Below, one piece after another: positions 54,107-62,573 of a stretch of DNA of 64,000 nucleotides. Source of the DNA: Akkermansia muciniphila (lineage in GTDB: Bacteria > Verrucomicrobiota > Verrucomicrobiia > Verrucomicrobiales > Akkermansiaceae); NCBI RefSeq assembly GCF_900184965.1, contig NZ_FXYA01000198.1:117109-181108 (forward strand), given 5' to 3'. The notes beneath the pieces were generated by a model, which was given only the letters and a program-made list of their open reading frames with translations, had not been told where the DNA came from and made no database searches. Both the position numbers and the translations under genes were made by a program. Every line of letters starts with the position of its first letter. Position 1 is the stretch's first letter.

Positions 54107-54685
54107 ATGAATGCCTCTGCTTTCCTGCGGCGCATACTCCCCATGCTGGCCGCGTTCCTGATGGCCTCCTGCGGTGATCCTACCGTCTCCTACTGGAAAA
54201 AGGCGGCGGATATCAATACGGAATACTCGGAAAAAAGCGACGCACTGGTGCAGCGCCTCCTGAAACTGAAAAAGAACCCTAATCTTCCGGGCCTGGAAGA
54301 AAGCAGCAGGGATGCGGCGGACCTGTTGCGGGAAAGGGACGAAGAACTGGCGGACCTGAGCACGAAAAACGTGGATCCCGCCGTGACGGCCTATGTGGAA
54401 GAAGACCGCAAGCTTTTTGCCAAAGGGAGGGAATTGGCGGAACGCTACCAGCAATACTTTGAAAAATATCTTAAGGGAGGGCCGGGATTCACTCCGGACC
54501 CAGTCCGGGCCGCCGCCCACATCGGCCGTGGCCGGCAGGAAATACGCAACATTCTGGCAGAAGCCCGAAAACTGGAAAAACGGGCGGAAATGCTGAGAAA
54601 AGAAAAGTCAGCTGAGCTTGAGCAGGAACTTCCTCCGCTGCACTTTCGCCTTCCGGAGTTAAAACAACTGTTATCCAACCGTTAA
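54107..54685 (+). CDS. coiled-coil lipoprotein
   Basis: 192 residues, unrecognised. The signal ends in lipobox LMASC (Cys about 22). The mature protein is almost entirely charged helix, with repeated Leu/Glu/Lys heptads (DLLRERDEELADLSTK, ARKLEKRAEMLRKEKSAELE), so a coiled coil is likely. It is anchored in the outer or inner membrane on the periplasmic face. The gene follows the second kinase in the same direction and could be an output or sensor partner; this is inference. Confidence 0.7.
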   Translation: MNASAFLRRILPMLAAFLMASCGDPTVSYWKKAADINTEYSEKSDALVQRLLKLKKNPNLPGLEESSRDAADLLRERDEELADLSTKNVDPAVTAYVEEDRKLFAKGRELAERYQQYFEKYLKGGPGFTPDPVRAAAHIGRGRQEIRNILAEARKLEKRAEMLRKEKSAELEQELPPLHFRLPELKQLLSNR

Positions 54686-54946
54686 AAACACGCACGAACC
54701 ATTTGCATCAATGCTGAGTCACGGCCAGTCTGACAACGGACTTTCCACTGCACGGGCGGACACAACCGGCTCCTGAAACTTTCCCCGTCCCTGTTACGGA
54801 AATGTCCTTTTCCTGGATTTACAGGAAAAATGAGTTGCTCTGCTACCATCATCGTTTATTTCAGCATTCAAAAATCTCCCCTAAGGCCCCTTCCGCACAA
54901 GCTCCATAGTTTAAAATCCCAAAGCAGGGGAACGGACCTCCTCCAC

Positions 54947-54979
54947 AAAAAAGCCCCGTTCATATTTCATGAATGGGGC
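54947..54979 (-). terminator. intrinsic terminator for the duplicated secreted-protein genes
   Basis: An 11-bp stem with one A-C mismatch (54953-54963 with 54969-54979) is followed on the minus strand by TTTTTT. It lies 19 nt past the stop of the gene at 54998. The 260 bp between the lipoprotein stop and this element hold no gene that I can support. Confidence 0.7.
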
Positions 54980-54997
54980 CGTATCAATTTTTCAAAT

Positions 54998-55573
54998 TCA
55001 CCTGGAGGTTTGATCCATGACGATAAAATCCTTTTTCCCCACATACTCCCTCCGGGTACCCGGATCTCCATATCCGTCCCGGAAACGTACTTCCAGTTCG
55101 TATATTTTTCCGCTGGCCAGAGGTTGTAAATAGGTCAGCAGCAGGTATGCATCCTTGACGGGCACTTCATATTTTTCTCCGGGGTTCAGGGTAATAAAGC
55201 GCATAAGATCCGCGACACGTTCCATTTGATAGGAGGGAAGATACCATGCCGTTGGCCTTTCTCCCTTCCTTCCGTTTCCCTGACTCCATATCTTGATGAT
55301 GATATTCGGCCCGCGTTCCTTGAGAGGATAGAAGTCGTTGAAAAGACGCACAGCCTTTTCTCCCTTGTTGGCAAACACCAGCTTGAAGTCCGGAAAAGCG
55401 GCTCTTGGATCGAACGAAGCCTTTTCCATCACCACGGAACATTCAATCCCGTTATCGGCCATATCCCCCCATGCAGGAGCATGGAAGAACAGGCTGGCCA
55501 AAAGCCCTAAAATTTGGAAGATTTTTTCATTGCAGCGCGAGCTTTTGGGAGAAGGCGAGAATTCGCGCTTCAT
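54998..55573 (-). CDS. secreted protein, degraded tandem copy with a frameshifted start
   Basis: Paralogue of the gene just upstream (55710-56249): WGDMADNGIECSVVMEK, AAFPDFKLVFANKGEKAVRL and ELEVRFRDGYGDPG are shared almost word for word. In the sister gene the start is ATG followed by seven A and the signal peptide. Here the same place has only six A, so that ATG is out of frame. The coding frame is open upstream, and the ATG at 55573 (MKREFSPSPKSSR) could start a longer signal-bearing protein; a GTG at 55690 is possible too. The mature part is a beta-rich periplasmic domain of unknown function. I cannot tell a rescued start from a pseudogene. Confidence 0.55.
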   Translation of the reverse strand: MKREFSPSPKSSRCNEKIFQILGLLASLFFHAPAWGDMADNGIECSVVMEKASFDPRAAFPDFKLVFANKGEKAVRLFNDFYPLKERGPNIIIKIWSQGNGRKGERPTAWYLPSYQMERVADLMRFITLNPGEKYEVPVKDAYLLLTYLQPLASGKIYELEVRFRDGYGDPGTRREYVGKKDFIVMDQTSR

Positions 55574-55709
55574 CGTCGAGTTCCCTTCGTACTTCCCTTC
55601 CTGGATAGGTTCCTTATCCATCGTGACGTTGAACGCGACCGCATTGCCACTAGAGGGATCGTAAGCGTTATTCTCATACTTTAAAGCCACCTTGTAATAA
55701 AATGTCTCA

Positions 55710-56249
55710 CTATCTCCAGGGCGATTGATCGACCACGGAGAAATCTTTTCTTCCTACATACTTCCTCCGAACACCGGGATCTCCATATCCGTCACGAAAG
55801 ATTACTTCCAACTCATATTTCTCACCATTGCGAAGGCGGCGTGAAGGCCCAAAATAGTGCATCAACAGATACGCATCTTTGATGAGCACTTCATGTCTTT
55901 CTCCCGGCTTCAACGTGATGAAGTTCAAGAACTGTCCTCGCTCAATGCAATAATGAGGGTAATATGCTGCTACCTTTTCCTTTTTCTCTTTTGTCAATTT
56001 CCAAAAAATCTCTATGGAAATATGCGGACCGTTATCCTTGAGAGGATAGAAGTCATCGAAAAGACGCACGGTCTTTTCGCCCTTGTTCGTGAACACCAGC
56101 TTGAAGTCCGGGAAGGCAGCCCTCGCGTCAAATTCGGTTTTTTCCATCACCACGGAGCATTCCACTCCGTTGTCGGCCATGTCCCCCCATGCCGCGGCAT
56201 GGAGGGACAGGCTTGCCAGAAGTATTAAATACCGGAAGATTTTTTTCAT
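55710..56249 (-). CDS. small secreted protein, intact tandem copy
   Basis: 179 residues. The signal peptide MKKIFRYLILLASLSLHAAAWG is clear (cleavage near residue 21). The mature domain of about 155 residues is beta-rich, with FTNKGEKTVRLFDDFYPLK and LKPGERHEVLIKDAYLL, which is reminiscent of immunoglobulin-like fibronectin or NEAT-type sandwiches but is not assigned to a family. The start overlaps the stop of the upstream truncated gene (AATGA), so it was part of a two-gene unit that has been duplicated. Function unknown. Confidence 0.75.
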   Translation of the reverse strand: MKKIFRYLILLASLSLHAAAWGDMADNGVECSVVMEKTEFDARAAFPDFKLVFTNKGEKTVRLFDDFYPLKDNGPHISIEIFWKLTKEKKEKVAAYYPHYCIERGQFLNFITLKPGERHEVLIKDAYLLMHYFGPSRRLRNGEKYELEVIFRDGYGDPGVRRKYVGRKDFSVVDQSPWR

Positions 56250-56500
56250 TGCAGCGTGAGCTTGGCCGTTGCCCGAAGAACCCCCAGGAAACAATCCTTA
56301 CCCTGCTGATTATAGTAGCGCGTTTCGAGTTCACAAGAACATTGTTTCCAGCCTTCCAGATCGACTTCATCCAGACACACCGGAATCGTGACGCTGTATT
56401 CCTGACCGGGTGCAAGCTCCCGGTAGTTCAAGGGTCGCTGGAAGGTCATAGTGCCAATTTCCCTGTTCAGAACGCGCATTTTCCCCTGTTGCGTCCTCAA
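56246..56500 (-). pseudogene. 5'-truncated gene upstream of the secreted-protein copy
   Basis: Only the C-terminal ~80 residues look real (VLNREIGTMTFQRPLNYREL, APGQEYSVTIPVCLDEVDLE, ending ATAKLTLQ). A frame stays open to 56656 but runs out of frame through the dnaB end. No ATG with ribosome site starts the conserved part; an internal ATG exists at 56479. The last codons AAG CTC ACG CTG CAA TGA recur, slightly changed and out of frame, in front of the other copy at 55540. So a two-gene unit was duplicated and its left partner was cut off by the prophage junction. The beta-sandwich character of the remnant matches its neighbours. Confidence 0.5.
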
Positions 56501-56518
56501 CACCGTCACTGTGACCAA

Positions 56519-56562
56519 CCATAAATGACGGTAAGGGTGGAGCCATAAATAATCGTAAGGGT
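56519..56562 (+). repeat. 24-bp-period imperfect direct repeat at the prophage edge
   Basis: Two 20-bp copies (56519-56538 and 56543-56562) share CCATAAAT and GTAAGGGT, differing only in the middle four bases. On the minus strand the unit translates to an eight-residue repeat. It lies about 45 bp outside the dnaB stop, where an attachment site or replication-type iteron would be expected, but only two copies are seen. Confidence 0.4.
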
Positions 56563-56588
56563 CAGGAGGGGGGAAAGAGAAAGGGTCA

Positions 56589-56617
56589 AGTGTCCCATGT
56601 GGGACACTATTTTTTTT
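56589..56617. terminator. hairpin overlapping the dnaB stop codon
   Basis: AGTGTCCCA (56589-56597) pairs with 56600-56608. On the plus strand a run of eight T follows (56610-56617); on the minus strand the stem begins inside the TAG stop of the helicase gene and is followed by TTGACCC. It would terminate transcription reading rightwards into the prophage better than leftwards. Confidence 0.5.
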
Positions 56618-57911
56618 CGGGTTCGCGGGTGGAGAAACGCATGAGTTCCGCCTCAAAGCGGAGCGGGATGTCCCCGGTGGGGCCGTTGCGGTTTTTGGCG
56701 AGGTGCAGGCTTGCCAGCCCGGCGAGCTGTTGCCGCTGGTCCTCGTCCTCGGCGTAGTAGCCGGAATGGTAAAGAAGGCCTATCATGTCCGCGTCCTGCT
56801 CGATAGAGCCGGACTCCCGCAAATCGGACATGCGGGGAATCCCGGCTTCTTTCCCGGCGCGCGTCTCCGGTCCCCGGTTCAGCTGGGCCAGCACGACGAC
56901 GGGAACCTTGAGTTCCTTAGCCAGGGCTTTCAGGCCCGCGGATATTTCCGCCACTTCCCGTTCCCGGCTGTTGGCCGCCTGCCTGGACGTGGAACGCATC
57001 AGTTGCAGATAATCCACGCCAATAACGGCCAGTCCCCCCAGGTCCCGCATGACGCGGCGCGCCTTGGCCCGTAGCTCGGTGATGGAAATGGCCGCGGTAT
57101 CGTCAATGACCAGTTGGGCCGCCCCCACGTCCTCCACGGCCCGCTTGAAATGCTGCATCTCTAACGGGGTCAGCGTGCCGCGCCTGACAATCTCCCCGCG
57201 GCGGACGCCGGAACGGGCGAAAAGAAGACGCTCCACAATCTGGACGGCGGGCATTTCACAGGAAAAAAGCAGGGTCGGCTTCTTCTCATTGAGCGCGACA
57301 TGCTCCATGATATTAAGCAAAAAAGACGTTTTCCCCATAGACGGGCGGGCCGCAATCACGAACATGTCCCCCGGCTTAAGGCCGTTGCTCTTCTTGTCCA
57401 GCTGGTCAAACCCCGTGGAAAGCCCCTGAATGCGCCCCTTACTGGCGATAAAATTTTCAAAGCTGGTGACGGCCTCCCGGACGAGGGCGGCCAGCCCCGG
57501 GCCGTCCGCGCGGCTCCTGGCCTGCTCCCGTATCTGGAACAGGCGGGTTTCCGTGGCATCCATCAGAGCCTCCACGTCCTCCGGGCCGGAAAATGCGTCC
57601 GTGATGGCCCTGGAAGACGTGTCGATGATGGAGCGCAAAATAGATTTATCTCGAAGGGACCGGAGATAATGCTCAAAATAAGCCCCAGTGGTGGTGAACG
57701 TGTAAATATCCGCCAGCCCTGCGCTCCCCCCTACGGCCTCCAACTGGTCCATGTCAGACAGGGCCTGCGTAATGGAAATAATATCCAGCGGCAAATTGGC
57801 ATTGTAGCGGGCCAGGAACAACCGCCACAATATCTGATGACCCGGAAGGAAAAAAAAATCATCCGTCACGCCGAACGTGACGGCCTGGGACATATAGGTT
57901 GCCGGGTCCAT
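56607..57911 (-). CDS. DnaB-like replicative helicase, N-terminus interrupted by an in-frame TAG
   Basis: RecA-fold helicase that unwinds DNA at forks. From ATG 57911 it has 434 residues: the N-terminal helical domain (part), Walker A ARPSMGKTS, Walker B VIGVDYLQLM and the C-terminal DMIGLLYHSGYY, LHLAKNRNGPTGDIPLRFE regions. Upstream in the same frame lie the codons for MASFRDSSSSLPAGCREIP, then TAG (57951-57953), then APGPEKGVLALLAM, which runs into the called start. The 58010 ATG is the natural start, because the EKGVLALL helix belongs to the DnaB N-domain. A single C-to-T change of CAG would explain the stop. It ends in TAG within a hairpin. Reinitiation at 57911 would give a slightly shortened protein. 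Confidence 0.75.
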   Translation of the reverse strand: MDPATYMSQAVTFGVTDDFFFLPGHQILWRLFLARYNANLPLDIISITQALSDMDQLEAVGGSAGLADIYTFTTTGAYFEHYLRSLRDKSILRSIIDTSSRAITDAFSGPEDVEALMDATETRLFQIREQARSRADGPGLAALVREAVTSFENFIASKGRIQGLSTGFDQLDKKSNGLKPGDMFVIAARPSMGKTSFLLNIMEHVALNEKKPTLLFSCEMPAVQIVERLLFARSGVRRGEIVRRGTLTPLEMQHFKRAVEDVGAAQLVIDDTAAISITELRAKARRVMRDLGGLAVIGVDYLQLMRSTSRQAANSREREVAEISAGLKALAKELKVPVVVLAQLNRGPETRAGKEAGIPRMSDLRESGSIEQDADMIGLLYHSGYYAEDEDQRQQLAGLASLHLAKNRNGPTGDIPLRFEAELMRFSTREPEKK

Positions 57912-58013
57912 TGCCAGCAGGGCCAGAACGCCCTTTTCCGGGCCGGGAGCCTAGGGAATCTCCCGGCATCCGGCAGGCAGGGAGGAAGAAGAATCGCGGA
58001 AAGAAGCCATCAC

Positions 58014-58751
58014 TTAGTATCGGCGGAGGGTTGGCGGAAGGTCCGCGGCGGCGCGGCGGAGGCAGGACATGACCGTGGCGCGGGCGAGGCCGGGGAACGG
58101 GGAATAACAGGGGTTGCCCGTCGTCACGACGTCAAAGCGGCGGGCGTAGGTGGCGGCCTGGGCCTTGCCCCCGCATTGCCACCGCCAGGCGGTGAACAGT
58201 CCGTCCCACCGCTCCGGCGACCACGGGTAGAAAATCCTGCATCCGTCATAATGGTCCCGGACGTAGCGGCCTATCGTCCTGTCCTCCGGGCAAATGGGAG
58301 AAAGCGGCGCGTCCTGCATGACGGCGGCCAGCTCCGCGGCGACGCGGCCCCGGAGGGCGTAGCAGCAGCCGTAGGCGGGTTGCTGGCTGGTCCCGCACGC
58401 GGTAAAAGGCACGGAGGAATCGTCCAGCATGGGTTGAAGCCAGGAGCGGCCAATCAGGGCCGTGTCCGGGTCCACCTTGAGGACAACATCATCATCCGCC
58501 GCCTCATGGGACAGGAGGGAAAGAATCCCCCTGACGGCCTCCGGGCCGTTAAGGTTGAGGCCGCGGTCAAAGTCCGTCGTCACAATGTCCGCGCCATAGG
58601 AACAGGCGTCCCGGTACGGCTCCGGCATGGGGGAACGGGAATCATCGGCGACAACGACGCGCGCCTCCGGGAACGTCCGCCCGGCGCACGCCACGCACTC
58701 CACGGCCTCCGGGCCGTTGCCTGCATAGGTAAGTATATATATTGTTATCAT
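58014..58751 (-). CDS. phage-encoded GT-A-fold glycosyltransferase
   Basis: 245 residues from the ATG at 58751 (MITIYILTYAGNG). A GT2-like nucleotide-sugar fold is suggested by VVVADDSRSPMPEP and the DVVLKVDPDTAL segment, whose DPD resembles a DxD metal motif. CxxC-like cysteines occur later (CGTSQQPAYGCCYALRG). A longer open frame to 59090 runs through the next gene and is rejected. It lies between the distal tail gene and the helicase gene. It may modify host surface glycans or a phage structural protein; which is not known. Confidence 0.7.
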   Translation of the reverse strand: MITIYILTYAGNGPEAVECVACAGRTFPEARVVVADDSRSPMPEPYRDACSYGADIVTTDFDRGLNLNGPEAVRGILSLLSHEAADDDVVLKVDPDTALIGRSWLQPMLDDSSVPFTACGTSQQPAYGCCYALRGRVAAELAAVMQDAPLSPICPEDRTIGRYVRDHYDGCRIFYPWSPERWDGLFTAWRWQCGGKAQAATYARRFDVVTTGNPCYSPFPGLARATVMSCLRRAAADLPPTLRRY

Positions 58752-58758
58752 AAAAATC

Positions 58759-60153
58759 TTACTCGGCGGGGCCGGGGGTGAAAAAAGTGGCGGGGTCGAA
58801 CAGGCAGTAAACCGCCCCCAGGGCGTACTGCTTGACGGACCCGTCCGCCTCCACGTCCGCCAGGTGGAAAGCGTATTGCCCGCGGATGCCCGTTGCCTCC
58901 GTGGACAGGATGAACGGGGTAAGGGTGGCGGCGCTGGGTTGAGAAGAAGACAACGAGGCACTCTCGAAAACGCCCCACTCGTCAAATTGCACGACAAGCC
59001 AGACTTGCCCGGAGGTGGCGGAATGAGTAACCCAGCCGTCCGCCCCGGCCTCAAGGGCCGTCGTGCAAAACCGCCCCATGATATAGACATGTCCGGGCCG
59101 GACTTTCACCGCCGTGACGTTGCCGGAAGCATTTTTTTCCACTTTGACCCGGAATCCCTCGTTGCCGTCCTCCTGCTTTTCCTCCTGGGCCTCGCTTTTG
59201 GCGAGGTCGCAGAACACGGACCCCAGGGCGAACTGGCGCACATTGACAAAGGAAGCCGGGTTGCCGTCCTCCGGGAACGGCTCCGCACACGTGCTGATCG
59301 TCGCCAGCTTGAACGCATAGGACGCGCTGTCCGGTTTTTTTCCGTCCTTGAGGCCGTCCGCGGGCAAGGGGGACACCTCTCCCCTGGATTTAGACAGGGA
59401 AAAACTCTTATAGTTGCCGTCCCCGTCAAATTTGACATTGAGCCAGATGTCGCCCTCCTTTGCCGGGGCGTTTTCCCACTTCATACTGCCCTCGGAAACA
59501 AGCTTGCCGAACGCGTAAATGTTGCCGCGGCGCAGATAGGCGGCTTTGGGATGGCCGGATTGGTCCGCAATGGCCAGCACGCGCCAGCCCTCGTTGCGGG
59601 AGCCGCTGGCGTAAGTAATGCACCCGGTCAAAAACGGGGTGTAGGTGATGTCGTCCGCGCTGGACCCGGAGGATTGGGCGGCGGACACGAACTCGCCCAG
59701 CGTGAGTCTGGCGGAGCGTCCGCCGGGCGGGGTTTCTTCCGTGGATATGCGGGCCTCCGTGATGCAGTCGTGGCTGTTGTCGCCCCACACCAGGTCCAGA
59801 AACACTTTTTTCCCGGCCTCCGCCTCAAGGGCGGGATAAGGGACAGAATCCATCTTGTCGGCTCCCATTTTGGGGACGATGACCCGCGCCCCGCCCGCGT
59901 GGACTTCCAGCACGCGGCCTGGGTTGAAATAGGCTTTCCAGGTTTCCCCCGTCTTGACCAGGGAGCGGAGGGAAAAACCGCCTTTGTCCGCCGCATACCG
60001 TCCGCCCGTCCAGCGGCTGGCCGCCGGAATGGAAGGAAGCATCGTCTGAAAATCGGCTGACCTGTTGAGCGCGTCCTGGATGGCCTCAACGCTGTTATTC
60101 CAGTTTTCGGCGGTTAAGACCGCCCCCTTGCTTTTTTTGGGGAGGTTGTACAT
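58759..60153 (-). CDS. phage distal tail or minor structural protein
   Basis: 464 residues, from ATG 60153 (MYNLPKKSKGAVLTAENWNN). The N-terminal 40 residues (LTAENWNNSVEAIQDALNRS) resemble the attachment segment of tail fibre-type proteins. The rest is composed of three similar beta-rich blocks, each with a V-L-x-F/V-x-W or VYIMGRF-like strand and FALGSVFCDL/YALGAVYCLF echoes at about 330 and 445. Internal repetition supports a fibrous or spike protein. No enzyme motif is seen. The stop is 7 nt from the glycosyltransferase start. Confidence 0.65.
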   Translation of the reverse strand: MYNLPKKSKGAVLTAENWNNSVEAIQDALNRSADFQTMLPSIPAASRWTGGRYAADKGGFSLRSLVKTGETWKAYFNPGRVLEVHAGGARVIVPKMGADKMDSVPYPALEAEAGKKVFLDLVWGDNSHDCITEARISTEETPPGGRSARLTLGEFVSAAQSSGSSADDITYTPFLTGCITYASGSRNEGWRVLAIADQSGHPKAAYLRRGNIYAFGKLVSEGSMKWENAPAKEGDIWLNVKFDGDGNYKSFSLSKSRGEVSPLPADGLKDGKKPDSASYAFKLATISTCAEPFPEDGNPASFVNVRQFALGSVFCDLAKSEAQEEKQEDGNEGFRVKVEKNASGNVTAVKVRPGHVYIMGRFCTTALEAGADGWVTHSATSGQVWLVVQFDEWGVFESASLSSSQPSAATLTPFILSTEATGIRGQYAFHLADVEADGSVKQYALGAVYCLFDPATFFTPGPAE

Positions 60154-60157
60154 GCTC

Positions 60158-60901
60158 TTATTTATAAATTTCCTGGTCCCACTCCCCGCCAATATAGGTA
60201 ACTTGCGTAACGGTTCGGCCATTGCGGCGCGTCAGGCCGCCTCCGGCGCAAAGCCAGACTTGCCCGTCCGGCAAGCTGGGCAATCCGGCACGGCTGCCAA
60301 TCTTGCCGGAATCGGAAATATCCACCTTGCCGGGGATAGTCAGGCGGCATTGGGTATAGGCTGCCTTGTAATGGGTCTGGCCGCGCAGAATTTTAGAAAG
60401 CAGGGAGGGCGGCACTTTTCCGTTGAGCTTGTCAGTTAAGGAAACGCCCTGCTCGTCGGCGAGCTGCCCGCCCATCAGGGCGCACAGGTCTTTCAGGGTG
60501 GCGTTGTCCAGGGCGTCCACCTGGGATTTGTAAAGCTTGCATTGCGTGATGGGTTCATCCACCAGGGAAACGGTTATTTCGCACTCCCGCCCGTCAAATT
60601 CATAGGTGGGGCCTTCGGGGTCTTCAGGGTTGTCCGGGTCGTTGTCATCCTCGTCCCGGTCTTTGGAACAGGTCAGGGTGATGAGGTCAACCTTGTTGCT
60701 CTCATGAGTTTCAATGCTGATTTCCGTCAGGGGCAATCCGTACTCGGTAGAGTGAATTTTAGGGACCAGGCCGCGGCCCTCCCCCTGGGGGCACATGAAA
60801 AACAAGGTAAGCGTCTTATTGCTGTAAGTCTCCCGGTATTGGGAGGGTTTCCACCAGGAGAGCACGCCTGACGGGAGATTGCCTAAAATATCATTATCCA
60901 T
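60158..60901 (-). CDS. phage tail-associated protein of unknown function
   Basis: 247 residues, not recognised. Soluble and acidic in the middle (KDRDEDDNDPDNPEDPEGPT), with a beta-rich second half that ends GGEWDQEIYK. It is placed directly after the tape measure gene (2-nt gap) and before the distal tail protein, where distal-tail, tail-tip or baseplate proteins are usually encoded. A position-based guess of tail tip is reasonable but unproven. Confidence 0.65.
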   Translation of the reverse strand: MDNDILGNLPSGVLSWWKPSQYRETYSNKTLTLFFMCPQGEGRGLVPKIHSTEYGLPLTEISIETHESNKVDLITLTCSKDRDEDDNDPDNPEDPEGPTYEFDGRECEITVSLVDEPITQCKLYKSQVDALDNATLKDLCALMGGQLADEQGVSLTDKLNGKVPPSLLSKILRGQTHYKAAYTQCRLTIPGKVDISDSGKIGSRAGLPSLPDGQVWLCAGGGLTRRNGRTVTQVTYIGGEWDQEIYK

Positions 60902-60902
60902 T

Positions 60903-62573
60903 TTATCCTAACACGGCCAGGGAGCCGGTCTGTTTTTGAAGCAGCTTGTTAAGCAGCTCGTTTGTTTTCTTTTGTTCGGCCAGCTGTTTTTGAGGAACGT
61001 TTTCCGCGGAGAGCATCATGCGGCCATACCCGCCGCCGCCCACCTTGGCCAGGGACCCGGCCAGCACGGTTTCCCAGTTGACCTTGATTTTCGGCGCGTC
61101 GTCCTCGGTCTTTTGCCGCCTGGGCTTGCTCTTGGAGGCGTCCTCTTTTTCCTTCGCGGCGCGCTCTTTGTCCTGGGCTGCCAGGGATGCCGTAATTTTT
61201 TCAGAGGCGGCGGAGATTTCCGCGCGTACGCCTGATGTGTCCAACACGTCCGCCGCTTCCGAAAACCCGGAAGAAAAGGCGTCTTGCAGGGCGGAAAAGT
61301 TATCAGCAACCTGTCTAAGAATACGGTCGCCGTAGGAATCAATAAATGACTTGGCTGCACCTCCCACCTGAGCGGCCCCTTGGTCAGCGTCCTTTTCAAA
61401 CTCACGGGAAAGACCGTGCATCCAGGCGGCTTGTTTCCCCATGCCGGGGATGTACTCAATCAAGTTGGCGATACCCTCCGACAATAACGCCAGAATACCA
61501 TTGACGGCTGTTCTCATGACGCCGACAAAAGCATTACCCACTATGGACCAGAAAGAAGCATCCGTCAGAATATCTAAAATCTGGACACCCGTCTTGAATG
61601 CCTGAACAAGGTATTGAGGGATAGCCTCACAAACTCCCATCAGCACCCGCCACAGGAAATTCACGCTCTCCTGAAATGCCAGGGTCAACCCCAGTTTTGC
61701 CAGGTTCCAGGCTTCCCCCTGCTTAAACGATTCGACCATAAACCGCATGGCATAAGCAATCGTTTCGCCGATTTCGCGTGCCTTGGAGGCCATGCTTTCA
61801 ATCGTTCCGATGCCATCGTCAAGCAGGGGCTTGAGGGCGTCCATAATCGGCTCCCCGAATTGGGCACGTACCTCGGCCCAGGCATCACTGAGGGTGGACA
61901 ACTTGCCATTCCAAGCTTGGCTTTGCAGTTCCATCCCCCCGGAAAACCGGGCCAAATCCTCCGCGGCTACTCTCCACACCTCCGAGCCTTTCTCGCCTTC
62001 CGCCTGGAGCTTTTCTAGTTTAGCTCGTACTCCCGGAGTGATTGCTCCAATCTCCTGGAGGCGCTGCATAGCCTCACCCACAGGACGCCCGGAATCCAAT
62101 CCGGAATAAAGGCGGCCAATAGTCACGGCCAACTCCTCGAATGGCGTATTAGTACCGGATGCCACGTCACCAATCATCGTTAAGCCCTGGCCTGTGGACA
62201 GCACGCCGTTCGTCAGGGTTTCAAGGGTGCGTGAAGCCGCAGCCACCTCCGGGAGTTGGAACGGAGTATGTGCCGCAAAATCAGCCAATTCAGCCATGCG
62301 ATCTTTGGCGGCTTTGGCCGATCCAAGAAGTGGAATGAACGCAGTCTGCATCGTTTCACGATTGGCAGCCTCTCCGACGGCTGCCTGTGCCTCCGTCCAG
62401 ACGGTTTGCAGCCCTTTGAGAGCCAGCGCCGCCCCGGCTACGGCCGCGCCGACGGCAGCCATAGCCCCCACGCTGAAAGCCTGGAAACCGCCCAGCGATG
62501 CTCGCGCGGCGCTAATGCCGCCGGTAAATCCAGAGGTGTCAAGGTCAAGTCCGTAGTCAATACCTTTACTCAT
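60903..62573 (-). CDS. phage tail tape measure protein
   Basis: 556 residues. The N-terminus MSKGIDYGLDLDTSGFTGGI is the common tape-measure opening, followed by a long run of Ala-rich helices (AMAAVGAAVAGAALALKGLQ), typical of proteins that set tail length and pass through the membrane. Helical segments continue to about 450; a Lys-rich patch (ERAAKEKEDASKSKPRRQK) precedes the C-terminus. The short size points to a short tail. The start overlaps the end of the chaperone frame (ATGA). Confidence 0.88.
   Translation of the reverse strand: MSKGIDYGLDLDTSGFTGGISAARASLGGFQAFSVGAMAAVGAAVAGAALALKGLQTVWTEAQAAVGEAANRETMQTAFIPLLGSAKAAKDRMAELADFAAHTPFQLPEVAAASRTLETLTNGVLSTGQGLTMIGDVASGTNTPFEELAVTIGRLYSGLDSGRPVGEAMQRLQEIGAITPGVRAKLEKLQAEGEKGSEVWRVAAEDLARFSGGMELQSQAWNGKLSTLSDAWAEVRAQFGEPIMDALKPLLDDGIGTIESMASKAREIGETIAYAMRFMVESFKQGEAWNLAKLGLTLAFQESVNFLWRVLMGVCEAIPQYLVQAFKTGVQILDILTDASFWSIVGNAFVGVMRTAVNGILALLSEGIANLIEYIPGMGKQAAWMHGLSREFEKDADQGAAQVGGAAKSFIDSYGDRILRQVADNFSALQDAFSSGFSEAADVLDTSGVRAEISAASEKITASLAAQDKERAAKEKEDASKSKPRRQKTEDDAPKIKVNWETVLAGSLAKVGGGGYGRMMLSAENVPQKQLAEQKKTNELLNKLLQKQTGSLAVLG

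Noticed and set aside
58759..59090. Upstream extension of the phage glycosyltransferase frame
   Set aside because: It runs through the distal tail gene in another frame; the ATG at 58751 starts the conserved GT-like sequence.
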